A stretch of DNA of 64,000 bases, taken from Paraphysomonas bandaiensis. Its lineage: Eukaryota; Chrysophyceae. Of this stretch, positions 33,338 to 45,568 are shown piece by piece; the stretch's first letter is position 1, and each line of letters begins with the position of its first letter. The stretch spans positions 1 through 64,000 of the forward strand of contig CBFFRP010000020.1 in NCBI GenBank assembly GCA_965644295.1. Direction: 5' to 3'. The notes beneath the pieces are model-generated. The model worked only from the letters and a program-made list of their open reading frames with translations, did not search any database and was not told where the DNA came from. A program made the translations under genes and the position numbers.

Positions 33338-33994
33338 TTGATTATCTTATTTGTTATTGTATTGTAGAATTGAGTTAGTTATGAGATTATGTGTATGGAA
33401 TTCAATGGGATTCTCTATATATACTCCTGCTGTATATAGGCATGTATGTATATATATATGTACAGTACAGTATAGCTATGTATGTATAGGTATGTATGTA
33501 TTGAGGTGTGCAGATTTCTTACAAGTGGCATATATTTGTGGAGTATTCTGGAAGGAATGATATAGAAGAATGTAGTAGATAAAGTATAAAATTCCAAGGT
33601 TTTATAGAAAACTAATGATATAATTGTTGAAAATAGGGGTTTTGTGTTTTTATTTGTGATTTATATAAGTAATTTCTCAGAATAATACTTCTACTGTATT
33701 TTACAGTATACTCAACAGTATACCTTATACACAGTCATATTAGAGTGGACACGTCCACACAATAGTCCTAAATACCCATATTTTCCCTGCCAATATCTTT
33801 CAATTTTCCTAAAAAAAGTACTTTCTTATACCTATATTTCCATGGTTTTCAGGATTTATATTTATATTATGTACATAAACTCCATGATATAGTTTTCTTT
33901 TTGACCGACCCTGTACATATATCTCTATATATAAACCATTGCAATTCATTAACTACTTAACCATCATATATACATCTCATAAACCAAACTAAGG

Positions 33995-36900
33995 ATGGAT
34001 TTTAGAGATATTGGATTTGGTATATTAGAATTATTAGAAAACAACTCAATTAAGTCAAATGGACCAGGATTTATAGTAATAAATCATACACATCATTCAT
34101 ATAGGAAACCCCTGTATATAACAGACAATCATATTAAAAATATCTATCCAAAGATAAATAAAACATTTTTATTATGTAAATATATTAAATTAATTATAGA
34201 AACGAATGAGGTATACAGTCATGTATTTTATTTATTGTATGATTCTAATATATATTTGTATGTATATATATATCACAGTATTTTAGGGTTCGGTTTGATT
34301 ATATACAATCAAATGAAATTGTAATTGTGATATCTTTTAATGTTAAAGCAAATATTAGTCGAATGGATACAAGATGGAGAGATGTAGCTGGTATGTGGAT
34401 ATATTTGTTGCTGTATTGATGAATAACGTTGGATTGTAAAGCGTCTCTCTTCTCATGGTTATGTGATGACTGGTCTATCTATGATAATGGTGTAAGCTCT
34501 TTGAAGGCTTTATATTCACGCCCCACGGAATCACATCGCAATAGTTTGCTTGGAGTATTCGACCAAATTCCCAAACCTGTAATAACGCTACGTCATCGCA
34601 GCACACCTGGATTCAGAAACAGAATATGCCTGGAGGGCTTATCTAGAGATATAGTTAGCATAGTAATGAAGTACTTGGATGTGCGGTCACTACAGTCTTT
34701 GATGTGTTGTAACTGGAACTTCAAAGAGAGTTCATTGTCTATATTTCCAGGACTACTATTAGAGTTGTATAAACATCAACGAACTTCTGGTACGAGTCTG
34801 TGTTTTATCATGTCGTGATTCTGGTTTATTGTATATATCGATTGTTCATAGTAGCAAGATAAATGTCGTTCTGTGGCACACGCCAAGTGATATGTGTTTG
34901 TAGTGTGGTGGATGATGAGACAAGAAGCGTTATATGACCATGCCAACCAGCGTTCACCCTTTTTGAGATCTCTCACTTGTCGACCGCTATTGAACTGTGT
35001 CACTGACAAGCCATTCTACTCTGACTGTGTGAAAAATAACACATCTGATGAGAATAATTATGAATTCATTGATCGTAAGGACGATGGGGTCATGAATGTC
35101 GTCTATGATTACGCTGCCGATATTCTATATACGTCCTCAGGAACGGATGGGGACAGTGAAAAGATGGTGAGAGGTGGATTGCTCTGCGATGAGCCTGGAT
35201 TGGTGAGTAGGTTTTATTTATTTAAATTTTGTAGGGGACAATTTCATGTGTAGCTACATATTCTTGCAGATTTTAGATGTATGTCATATGTTGAAATATC
35301 TGATGATGCCATATTGTTCGTGTGTATGGCAAGTTCGTAGTCCTAGCCACCCTCTCCAACACTTGGTGATTTTGTCTTTGCTAGGGGAAGACAATAACTC
35401 TTCTTGCACTGGTGCTGCAAACATCTGGAATTGAGTCAATTCCTAAGAATGAGCATCTTATTGCCAATGGCAATAAGATTTGTAGACAGTCCACGCATTC
35501 ATCCATACCATCGACTCCAAGTATGAATCTGCGGTCCCCTCAGTCACGGCGTCGATCTGTGCAACCACAATCACTTTTACCGACCTGCTGCACACTCATA
35601 GTTGTTCCTGATAACCTGCTGAATCAATGGGCGTATCAGATTACAAATCACGTTGACTGCTCAATACTTGGAAAAGTGCATATTGATAGTGACACCTCTT
35701 CGCCACTACCATCAGCCCAGATGCTGTCATCTTGCAAAATTGTAGTTACCACCTTCAAGTACGTTTTTCGTGTGAATAAATGTGGTCTAATATCTCATAG
35801 TTTCCTGTGTAGTATTGTTTTACGGTTGTTATACTCCTTTCATCATGCTGTATATATTGACTTTGAATTACTCTTCTTAACTTCTTTGCATCACTTAGGC
35901 GCTTGTCAGTAGAATGGAAATATGGTCGTCCTGCGTCTATGTTAGATAGTAAAATGCTCAAATGTAGTGATGAGTACCATTCTCCTCTTAGTACCACACC
36001 CCGAAGACACCGACAGAGAAATTCGTTCCCACCAAATTCGCCTGGTGCTTGTACCTACTTATCTCCTTTACTGGAGATATATTGGCTCAGGTATATTGGT
36101 AGGATGTATCAGAGGCGTTGGTATGCGGTCGATATTTTGTATTATAGTTTCTACGTAGTTCTGCACTTAGGCTGAATAAAGTAATCGTTTTTAACCTTTA
36201 ATTGGAGCAGAGTTGTAGTTGACGAAGGGCACCAACTTGGAAAGAGTGTAATAACCAACACTATTCGGATGGGTAATAGCCTATATCTCATGATTAATAT
36301 TATTTTGTACATTGAGTATTTCAAATTTTCTGCACGATTGAATCTCTGTTTGCTGACGAAATATATTTTATGTCATAGCCGAGACACTGGAGTGTGAGCG
36401 TCGATGGATACTGACAGGAACCCCAACGCACTCCCAGAATACGGTGACTACAGGAACTGTGTTAAAACATGTTTTCATGGTACGTTGATGGTATACTAGT
36501 TATGTTTTAGTCATTGATAGAGATTTGTTCGTATTTGTACTTTCCGTTTGTTATATGATGTGCTGTGGTGTACGTACTCAGCTGCTGAAATTTCTTCGAT
36601 ACCAGCCGCTGCGTAGAAGCAATGCGGATCGACTGTGGAAGACATACGTTTCAACTCCCATGGAAAAGGGTGTGTGTGGTTTCAGTTGGGAAAATGGGGC
36701 CCCCGCTACACCTTCAACACCGCTCCGTGCTATTCTTTCACAGGTTCGTGTTTCGCTGACGTGCGTGCGGAACAAGTTGTAGAAGGTGTTTGAATTATAT
36801 ATATTATGTGCTCTGTGCGTGAGTGTTATTTGCATGCTGTCACCTACTGTAGTAATATCTAACGCGCGTAATCATGTACTCTTGAACCTTTTTGGGTTTA

Positions 36901-38956
36901 CAGGTTATGATTCGACACACCAAGGATAACACTAATATTCCAAAGCCAGTAAGTCTATTAGTATACGCGATGTTAGAATACTCACGAATTTTGAACTCTT
37001 GCTTTAGATCTACCACACATCTTTACTGGAAATGAATCGAAGGGAAAGGGAATCATATAATGCTATAACTGCCTTGGCTCAAGCCAATTTAGTTACAACA
37101 GGTGAGGATTAGCATGTAATTCGTTTAATGCAGGTTTCGACATGACTGGCGTACCTTTTTCACGTCACGAAATATTTGTGTTGATACGATATTCGTGTGT
37201 TGACAGGTAAGGACTACATGTACCCTGACGGGCAACACAAGGACTCTTTGCTGCACAAAGACTCCAAGTAAGCTAATTAAAATCAATTAACTCTTCGACA
37301 TTTATGCTTCACATAGAAAGTTTCTGCAAGAAACACTGGCAAATATTCGGTAAGTTTTCCTTGGTGTAGTATGTATGAGCTATCGTTTGCGTATATGTTT
37401 TTATTTAGCGAAAGATATATATTTCTGATAGAAGGAAACAGTTTGAACTGTATGATGGTAAAATTGCGTTTATTGTGCTTTCATGTGTACAGAGTTGCAT
37501 GTTGTGGAGGTGGTCATTCTTCACTCTCTCTGATTCCTGAAGAGAAAAGGAGAGATGCGTGTATACGCATGTTGCGGGAAAAGCTACGATGTAATGATCA
37601 GATTGTCGATAAGGTCTAGTACTGTCTGAGATTTTCATGTGTAAAATTTTTTGTTGTAATTACAGGTTGATAACTTTATAATGGCAACCGTGAAAGGCGA
37701 TCTTTCGCAATGCGAGTGGTGCGGAATTCAAATTCCTCTTCTGGTAAGAATTTGAAATTGCATTGACTGGTTGGAACTGAAAATTCGTCGATTGTGATGT
37801 AACGTACTGCTATTATGTACTTAGCTTATTGCCCCATGTGGTCATCTTCAATGCCCTGAATGTATGGAGAATACTCCCCGAGATTCCATGGTAGTATACT
37901 ACGCATTGAGGACTATCTGTGTTCTCATCTATTTAAAACGGAATATAGGGAGATTATTGTGTGTGCTGCAAATCACGATTTGATTGGAATGATCTTCAGA
38001 GACTACAGCCTGGTTTTGAAGCTTCAAACTATGTGTTTGATACTTCGTCGCCATCGTCGCTTGAAGCAGCCGATGGTATCTTGAAGTGTTGTGTGCTGCC
38101 AGAACTCACATTATTGTTCGTAAAGATAGCAATATCAGAATAAGCACGAAAGCTAACCACGTGGTAGTAAAAGTGAGTGTGCAGTTCTGCACTGCGACCA
38201 TGGCATTATTATTTTGATAGATCAAAGCTCTGGAGAGGCGTTTTTTCGAGAGGCAAAAGCAACTGAAAGGAACGGACTGGTATTGTTCAACACTCGTAAA
38301 TTTTGATGTACATTAGTTTTTCTCTGTACTGGTGTAGGAAATTCGAGCGCAACTCCACACCAAAAGTAATAGTATTCAGTCAGTTTTTCGAGTTTCTGGA
38401 CAGTATGGCAGCTGATCTCAAGCAAGCTGGTCAGTATGACATATTATGTGTTAGATATATAAATTCCGTTTACCACTAAGACCATTAATCATCATCATAT
38501 GCCACTTAGGAATCAGCTATGTTTACTTTGTTGGGAAAAACAAAGCGCGTGAGCTCCGGCGGTTCTCATCCGACCCCACTGTTCGTGTGCTCTTTCTAAC
38601 GAGGTATAATCCCAATTCATTTTGAATACTTTGTGTGCAATTGATACATTTGCTACATGTTATTTGTTTGATTAAAACATTTGATTAGGGAAGGCTCCCA
38701 TGGACTGGATTTATCTTATGTGACCCATATTTTCTTGATGGACTCTATATTAGACGATTCTTTGTTCCAACAGGTTATAAGTCGAGCCTATAGAATGGGA
38801 TCTCGACAGTCCGTTGAAGTGGATCAACTTATAATGAAGGACACTATAGAAGAAGTTATTCACAGGCACATTTCTAGTATATTGTTTTCATCTAGATTCA
38901 TGCGTTTTATACAGTATGCGCCAAAATCAAGCGATGGTCTCCCCCGATACCACTGA
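33995..38956 (+). CDS. F-box / SNF2-family helicase with RING finger
   Basis: A long intron-rich gene. Exon 1 starts MDFRDIGFGILELLENN; exons 2 (from about 34276) and 3 (from about 34440) join in frame. An F-box-like segment follows (LEGLSRDIVSIVMKYLD, then LQSLMCCNW). SNF2 motifs then appear exon by exon: DEPGLGKT (motif I, split by an intron at 35202-35387), LIVVPDNLLNQW (Ia), VVVDEGHQLGKS (II, about 36215), WILTGTPTHS (III), a RING-like CEWCG...APCGHLQCPEC (37715-37860), SHGLDLSYVTHIFLMD (V) and QVISRAYRMGSRQSVEV (VI). SNF2 with an inserted RING is the Rad5/SHPRH-type layout; addition of an F-box is known in a plant SNF2 protein. A chromatin or DNA-damage role with ubiquitin ligase activity is inferred. 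Not every exon edge is settled. Confidence 0.75.
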
Positions 38957-39405
38957 AACTAGGAAACCCGTGCCTAGGTGTGTTTAGCAATTATATATTA
39001 TTCATCACTAAGTAATTGTTAATCTCACAGAGCGGGTAGCTCTGAGAACGCCCCCACAATGAATTATCTTGTTAAGCAACTACGATTGCTACGGTATAGC
39101 CATGACAATTCTGGTGTACTTCAAGAAATTGCATTATAAATTCTTTTTTTGCTTACCATGGACAAGTATAGAGAGCTGTAAATTTCAAGTGATCGAGGAA
39201 AATTGCATAGTCAGCTATAACATATACCTATGAGAGTGTTATAACACGAGGATACATTAGTAAATATATGTAAATTTTAAGGATAGTAATATTATAACTT
39301 TTGGGATTAATCTCGTCAAAGATAAAATGATTCAAACCAGTCAACATTTTATTTTAAAGAGGAATTATATATGGAATATTCATATAGTCGTGTAGAACAC
39401 TGAAT
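38957..39405. other. Intergenic, no gene seen
   Basis: AT-rich sequence after the helicase gene. No ORF or RNA gene can be supported. Confidence 0.5.
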
Positions 39406-39630
39406 TTACCTCATTCTGTTAGTAGGTGGTGTGTGAGGAGATAGCGAAGTTTTGGTGTCGTAGTAATTAGTAATGCGATTGTACTCTTCATGTAACATTA
39501 GTGTATACTTCTTATTGATGTTGGGATGTTTGTTTAGATGCTCTCCGAGCCAGTAAAATTTCCTATGGAGGGGAGCAAGTATCTTGGACAGGGAGAACCT
39601 TTCACCTACGATGTATCCAACGAACTGCAA
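39406..39630 (-). CDS. Possible last exon of an unknown minus-strand gene
   Basis: A 74-codon frame lacking an ATG but preceded by a plausible acceptor (gatttgcag at about 39631). The product FVGYIVGERFSLSKILAPLH and following residues look like ordinary protein, ending in a Pro/Thr-rich tail. No upstream exons were found, and I do not recognise it. Confidence 0.2.
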   Translation of the reverse strand: MQFVGYIVGERFSLSKILAPLHRKFYWLGEHLNKHPNINKKYTLMLHEEYNRITNYYDTKTSLSPHTPPTNRMR

Positions 39631-40075
39631 ATCCTTTCAAGATGCGGTTTAGTTAAGTAACTTCGTAACCAATCATTTGAGTATGTTGCTTTGTGTGTGA
39701 AGTCGCTGCATGTGGTTGTCATCAAGCGTGCGTAACAATTAATTGGTTTTAAAAGTGATCATTTCAATCATTATTATTGGTAAATGTTGCCAATAAATTG
39801 CAAATAATTGGCAGGCTAAATTATATTATATAGCATCTTAAGATGTATCGCTACTGATCATAGTAGGTACAAACCCATTATCTGTTAGCATAAGAGTTTG
39901 GATGTATGTGCACAGTCATGTTATCATCTTAGTAATCATAGTTGTGTGGGACAGTCAGTATACGGGACTTTAACCTTAGCACACAAGAGAGTAATATGGC
40001 ATGTCAAAGATCGTTGGCAAAGAACAAACTGAGCACCTCCACAATGACCGTCTCGATACAATGCATATAAGGTAA

Positions 40076-40606
40076 TTGCAGTTATTCAACTGCTTCGAAA
40101 TATTCAAGTATAGTAGTGTAAATGATGTTGTATATATGTGTTTCCGGTACCACTATCAGAGGAAGAGAAGTATGTGGGTATACAATAGTAATGGACTAGA
40201 ATCAATGGATAGCCATGATGCTTATCATTATTTTTTATTCAACAAGATGGTATCGTATGAACAATTTTCACGAGTATATTTTGAACTAAAAGAGGAACTA
40301 CCAAACGGACGGGGTTTGTAAATGGCAATGCAGAGAGAATATCAACAATTGACCCGCGCTGAAAAAGTACAGGTGCGATGATTTTGATAAACGATGTACC
40401 TGCACACAAAGGTACTCGATGAAGAGAAAGATGAGGAGGAGGAAGACAAGGCCATTCGATTACTTAAAGTCAACCGAAAGCGCAAAGAGGCACGCATCAA
40501 ACTGCCAACACTATATAGTTGCATGCAACATTTGTATAGCACTACCACTTTTTGTGAGGGGTTGTCTATAGCTGAGCTTTTTGCAGGAGAATACATTGGC
40601 ACCTAG
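40076..40606 (+). CDS. Unknown small gene or gene fragment
   Basis: Two blocks look coding. The first ends YEQFSRVYFELKEELPNGRG near 40315. The second (REYQQLTRAEKVQ) joins through a likely intron at 40374-40409 to VLDEEKDEEEEDKAIRLLKV, then KRKEARIKLP and a hydrophobic C-terminus ending FAGEYIGT. The two blocks are in different frames with no good intron between them (only 16 bp), so this may be a pseudogene or a mis-sequenced gene. Product unknown. Confidence 0.3.
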
Positions 40607-41276
40607 ACACCTTGAAATGTTGATGTTTCTGCGTAAAAATCGGCATCTTTGGATATTCTGTTCAGAGAACGAATAAGAGTGGAGTCCGGCCTAAGCTACT
40701 TGAGTGGTGGAGTCCTGTCTATGCTACTATGAAGTATCTCCTTCTATACTCGAGCTTTGCTTTGACCTGATCTATGATCTATCTATGATCTATGCCGCGT
40801 TGGTTTCACTTTACCTGCTGTGTGACTTCATCGTTCAGTAATGCGTAGTTATATGCGAGTGCAATTGTTGACTAGGCTTATAACTAAAATTGACTAGGTT
40901 GAATTATTTATTACTTTGACAAGGTATTTACTAAATATTTACACCAAAAATAGTGTGACGAGGTAATTCCACATTCCACCAATTTACTGGGTTGAATAAT
41001 ATTTCCCTGTTCAACAATTCAATTCGTAATCCTGCTCACAATAAAGAGGGTTTACTTCTGTAATTACAACACTACGTAGTCTACGGAACTAATGCTGTGA
41101 AAAACGCCAGATATCTTCAGATCGGACTTCAAAAATCCCATTGTTACTGTTCTTGTTACTACTATTAAACTGTATGGGTCAGTAAACATGTATCTCACTT
41201 TTCACAGGTAACAACTTAGAATAAGAGATGAATTGTTTACAGCACTGCTATCAGGAAATTTACGCCAAAGGGTTAG
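40607..41276. other. Intergenic, no gene seen
   Basis: AT-rich spacer between the small plus-strand gene and the 3' end of the seryl-tRNA synthetase gene. Nothing can be supported. Confidence 0.5.
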
Positions 41277-44200
41277 TTAAACCCACTCCATTCGCTCAGC
41301 CGCGGAGAAACTTGACACATTCCTCAACCAGCGAGAAATTTGGGGAGTCGTGGGGTGGGACGCAACCCATGCCGTGATTTCATCTTGATTGTTGGAGCCA
41401 ACTAAGGCAGTCAAAACCCTGTGAAAGACACACGAAAATAAGCATTTGTATATAGGTAAATATTTCCATGGTTGATAGAAATACGCATAGTTGTGGACAG
41501 ACAATTCACGCAAACGTACTTGCTGTCCTCTGCTGATGGAGAATAGCCTGAAACGTAGCTAAACACCTTCAGTTTCGCTTCCAGCAATGCTAAATCAACA
41601 GTTCCTTTATTCCAAACAGACGACGAGGCCGATATTTGAGTCACAGTAGCGGGTGCTGGGGCGGCGACCTTCTCCGGTTTAGGCTCAGGCTTTTTGGCAG
41701 CTGGAGCAGTTTTAGGTTTCTCTTTTGCAGGCACTTTCTCTTTAGGAGCCTTGTCCTTCTTACTTCCCTGCGGGGCTGCTCCAGGGGCGACATAATCCTT
41801 TCCGGTCATGCCCTTATACTGGGCCTTTAGAGCAAGTAGCTCATCTACTTTGGCTTTGATAGTATCTTTATCAGCCTGCATGTACGCAGCGATTACGAAT
41901 ACTCGTGAGCCTAATAGTCAGGTAGTTTCATTCATTCAACAAATAATACTACCTTGGCGGCTTTAAGATCACGGATCTCATTCCCCTTAGAAGTGATGGA
42001 CTTAACTAAATCTCCCTCGGGCCCATCAGGAATTGGCGCAGGTGACGCTGTTGAGGGAGCGCTAGCCTTCTCTTTGGGAGCCTTGTCCTTCTTACTTCCC
42101 TGCGGGGCTGCTCCAGGGGCGACATAATCCTTTCCGGTCATGTCCTTATACTGGGCCTTTAGAGCAAGTAGCTCATCTACTTTGGTTTTGATGGTGTTCT
42201 TATCGGCCTACCAAATAACATCAGTTTCACAGTTGCGAGAACGATAACCCTACTTTAGCGGCCTTTAAGTCTCGGATCTCGTCACCCTTAGAGATGATAG
42301 ATTTAACGAGTTCACCCTCAGGTCCCGACACCTCAGCAGCAGGCTGAGTAGAATCTTTTGCTTTCGCAGGAGCGGCGTCAGCAGTTTTGGCCTTCGGGGC
42401 CGCGGTTTTGGCAGGTTTGGAAGAAACAGCTGGGGGAATAGATGGGGCAAGTTTGGAGTCGCGAACGAAGGGCATAAAGGTCATACCCCCCATAAAAGGG
42501 ACCAGCACATCGGGAATGCGTACACCGTCAGCTTCCTGTAACGTACATTGCGTATTAGCAAGGCTTCCAACAACAGCTTATCGTTCGAAAGCAAAGCGTA
42601 AGAATTACGAGTTCATAAGGATCGGCACAATTCACTACACAGGAAATAGCACTGACCTGATACGTCTCCAGCAGACAGCAAATTGCTCTGCCTGTAGCGC
42701 AAAGGGTGGAGTTTAGCATGTGAACATACTTCTTCTCGCGATCGCCAAGCTTTTTGATACCACAACGAATCTCCATAGCTCTGTCATTTTATTTGAAAAG
42801 GACATTTGTCAGCTGCATATAGTACAACCACCGCACTCATGTACTCCAATACACGTCAATGCAACAGTACGTCACTCCACACACACCTGCTCTGATAGTC
42901 CGTGCAATTGGAACAAGAGACCAGCTCACGGTAAGCGTTATAACCAGGAAACCAGCACTCAATGTCATACTTTCTGACAGCAGCATTATTAAGAGCACCT
43001 AAAGAAGCATGACATAAGTTAGAGGTAAATTATGACAATTAAAGTAGTGTATTACATATCACGGTTATACATAAAAAAGACATGTGCTTACCAGATACAA
43101 TGTTGATGACTTGATAAGGGAATCCAAGACTTTGGTAAAACTCCTCAGCAGCAAGGGACATCTCTTCCTGCATGGCCTGACTTGCCGCCAGGTCACCTTC
43201 GACAATCACAAACTGCTCAACCTATTCATGCAAGTACTTTAAATTATATAGAAGCAAGAAAATATTGTAAATTCTCATATATTGAAAAGACCAAACTTGT
43301 AGCGCCTACATAGCAGCGAACTAACCTTTTCGAACTGATGGACTCTAAATATGCCCCACGTATCCTTTCCACCTGATCCGGCCTCCTTGCGGAAGCACGT
43401 CGACACACCCGAATATCTGTACGCATGACCACATTTAAGAATATTGAAAGTGCAGTTTTTTCACATGGGCTTAGCAACAGCAACGACCCGCAGCAACATC
43501 AGCCAAGCTTACCTCAATGGTAACTGTTTCTCATCTAGCCAGTCATTCATGTGGTATCCACAGATGGGTTGCTCAGATGTGGCAATCAAGTACATATCCT
43601 CGTGCCCGCCTAAGATAAGACAATATTGAGCAACTAGCAGATCAAAACGCACATATATGGAGTGTACAACTACAGCAATCGCTAAGGTATGCATCATACA
43701 TCAACGCGTTGTGTTAACTAATAAGAGCACAGACAAAACTCACCTGAGACCTTATACAGCTCCTCGTCAAACTGCTCCAGTTGTGCCACACCACTCATCA
43801 CAGATTTCTTCATCATGTACGGGGGCTGAAGCATAGTGTAGTTACGCTTACGTAGGAAGGCAATGCTGTAGTTGATGAAGGCCTGGTTGAGCATAACACC
43901 AACGTCGCGAAGGAAATATCCACGATGGCCAGCAACACCCACTCCACGTTCAGGCTCATATCCACCAATGCGCCACAGTAAATCATGATGGTTAAGAAGC
44001 CCTATGTACATATGAATAAGTACTGTTATTGCAATCCATATCTATATATAAGTACCTTCAGGATCTCTAGGTGTCCCCCATGTACGAATAACTTTATTAT
44101 CCGCATCCTCATCTTGACTAATAGGAACTGTATCATCTACAATATTACCAACTTTACCAACAAGTGAATCAATTTCATTTTTTAATAAAGTTTTTTCTTG

Positions 44201-44476
44201 TTCTTTTTGTATAATTTCATCCCCAATATCTTTAATACGTTTAACCATTTCATCACATGATTCTTTTGCTTTCATTTTCTTCGCAACATCTTTTTGTATA
44301 GAATTTCTTTCTTTTTTTAATAAATCAATTGCACCAGTAGTACGACGCCATATATCATCTTTTGATATGATGTTATCAATTAATTCAACTGATGCAAAAC
44401 GACGACGTTGTGATTCTTTAATTTTCTCAGGATTACCACCCTGATCTTCACGAAACATACGTATATCTAATGGCAT
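41277..44476 (-). CDS. SERS: Seryl-tRNA synthetase with two WHEP domains and a GST-C-like tail
   Basis: A minus-strand multi-exon gene from ATG 44476. Exon 1 (44476-44056) encodes the antiparallel coiled-coil arm that grips tRNA-Ser ([19 protein letters not shown]). The class II core follows: YYT-type motif [26 protein letters not shown], motif 2 [20 protein letters not shown] and motif 3 [20 protein letters not shown]. Where a normal SerRS ends, the frame continues through Ala/Pro/Lys linkers into two WHEP helical hairpins ([20 protein letters not shown] and [20 protein letters not shown], each followed by LLALKAQYK). A final domain has [20 protein letters not shown] and [18 protein letters not shown], which resemble the GST-C-like fold of eEF1B/AIMP proteins. 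WHEP and GST-like domains normally tether synthetases into multi-enzyme complexes, so this SerRS is probably a complex member. The last exon starts at 41418. Confidence 0.88.
41810..42310 (-). repeat. Tandem duplication of the WHEP exon pair
   Basis: The two WHEP-coding blocks (42310-42254 plus 42210-42075; 42010-41952 plus 41880-41745) are nearly identical in DNA over the second exon, including the following [18 protein letters not shown] linker. Both are split by an intron at the same codon boundary (LKAAK/ADK). This shows a recent exon-pair duplication. Confidence 0.85.
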
Positions 44477-44670
44477 TTTTGATGAGATGTTATGATAGTT
44501 GGTAAAGAGGTTACTGTAATGTGGTTTAGGAATGGATGTATATATATATGTATGTATGTGGTAATGAGATGAACCAAACCATATGAGAGAGAGATGAACC
44601 ATATAGACCACACCTCACCACACAACCCGCACCAACCACAACTCTCATTCCACCAATCGCTCTCTCGGAG

Positions 44671-45424
44671 TACATACATACATACATACATACATACATA
44701 CATACATACATACATACATACATACATACATACATACATACATACATACATACATACATACATACATACATACATACATACATACATACATACATACATA
44801 CATACATACATACATACATACATACATACATACATACATACATACATACATACATACATACATACGTACATACATACATACATACATACATACATACATA
44901 CATACATACATACATACATACATACATACATACATACATACATACATACATACATACATACATACATACATACATACGTACATACATACATACATACATA
45001 CATACATACATACATACATACATACATACATACATACATACATACATACATACATACATACATACATACATACATACATACATACATACGTACATACATA
45101 CATACATACATACATACATACATACATACATACATACATACATACATACATACATACATACATACATACATACATACATACATACATACGTACATACATA
45201 CATACATACATACATACATACATACATACATACATACATACATACATACATACATACGTACATACATACATACATACATACATACATACATACATACGTA
45301 CATACATACATACATACATACATACATACATACATACATACATACATACATACATACATACATACATACATACATACATACATACATACATACATACATA
45401 CATACATACATACATACATACATG
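44671..45424. repeat. Long (TACA)n / (GTAT)n microsatellite with phased variants
   Basis: About 188 tetranucleotide units. The array is perfect except for A-to-G changes giving CGTA at 44865, 44977, 45089, 45189, 45257 and 45297. The first three variants are exactly 112 bp apart. It ends about 195 bp upstream of the SerRS start codon; on that gene's strand it reads (GTAT)n. Confidence 0.99.
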
Positions 45425-45568
45425 CATATCAGTTATGGGGGGGTATTCTTGCTTGTATTTGAATGTCATGAGAGTTGATGGAAATCTATAGCAGGCAGGA
45501 ATATCATAATAGTATATCAGTATATGAGTATGTTATGTTAGGTGTCATAAACTAATACAGTGTGAAAC

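Noticed and set aside
37371-37619. 82-codon frame with CCGGGHSSLSLIPEEKRRD
   Set aside because: The second half is an exon of the SNF2 gene; the first half is intron, so it is not a separate gene.
44467-45478. Several 270-320 codon frames over the TACA array
   Set aside because: Simple-sequence artefacts; the array is upstream of the SerRS start and has no coding signal.
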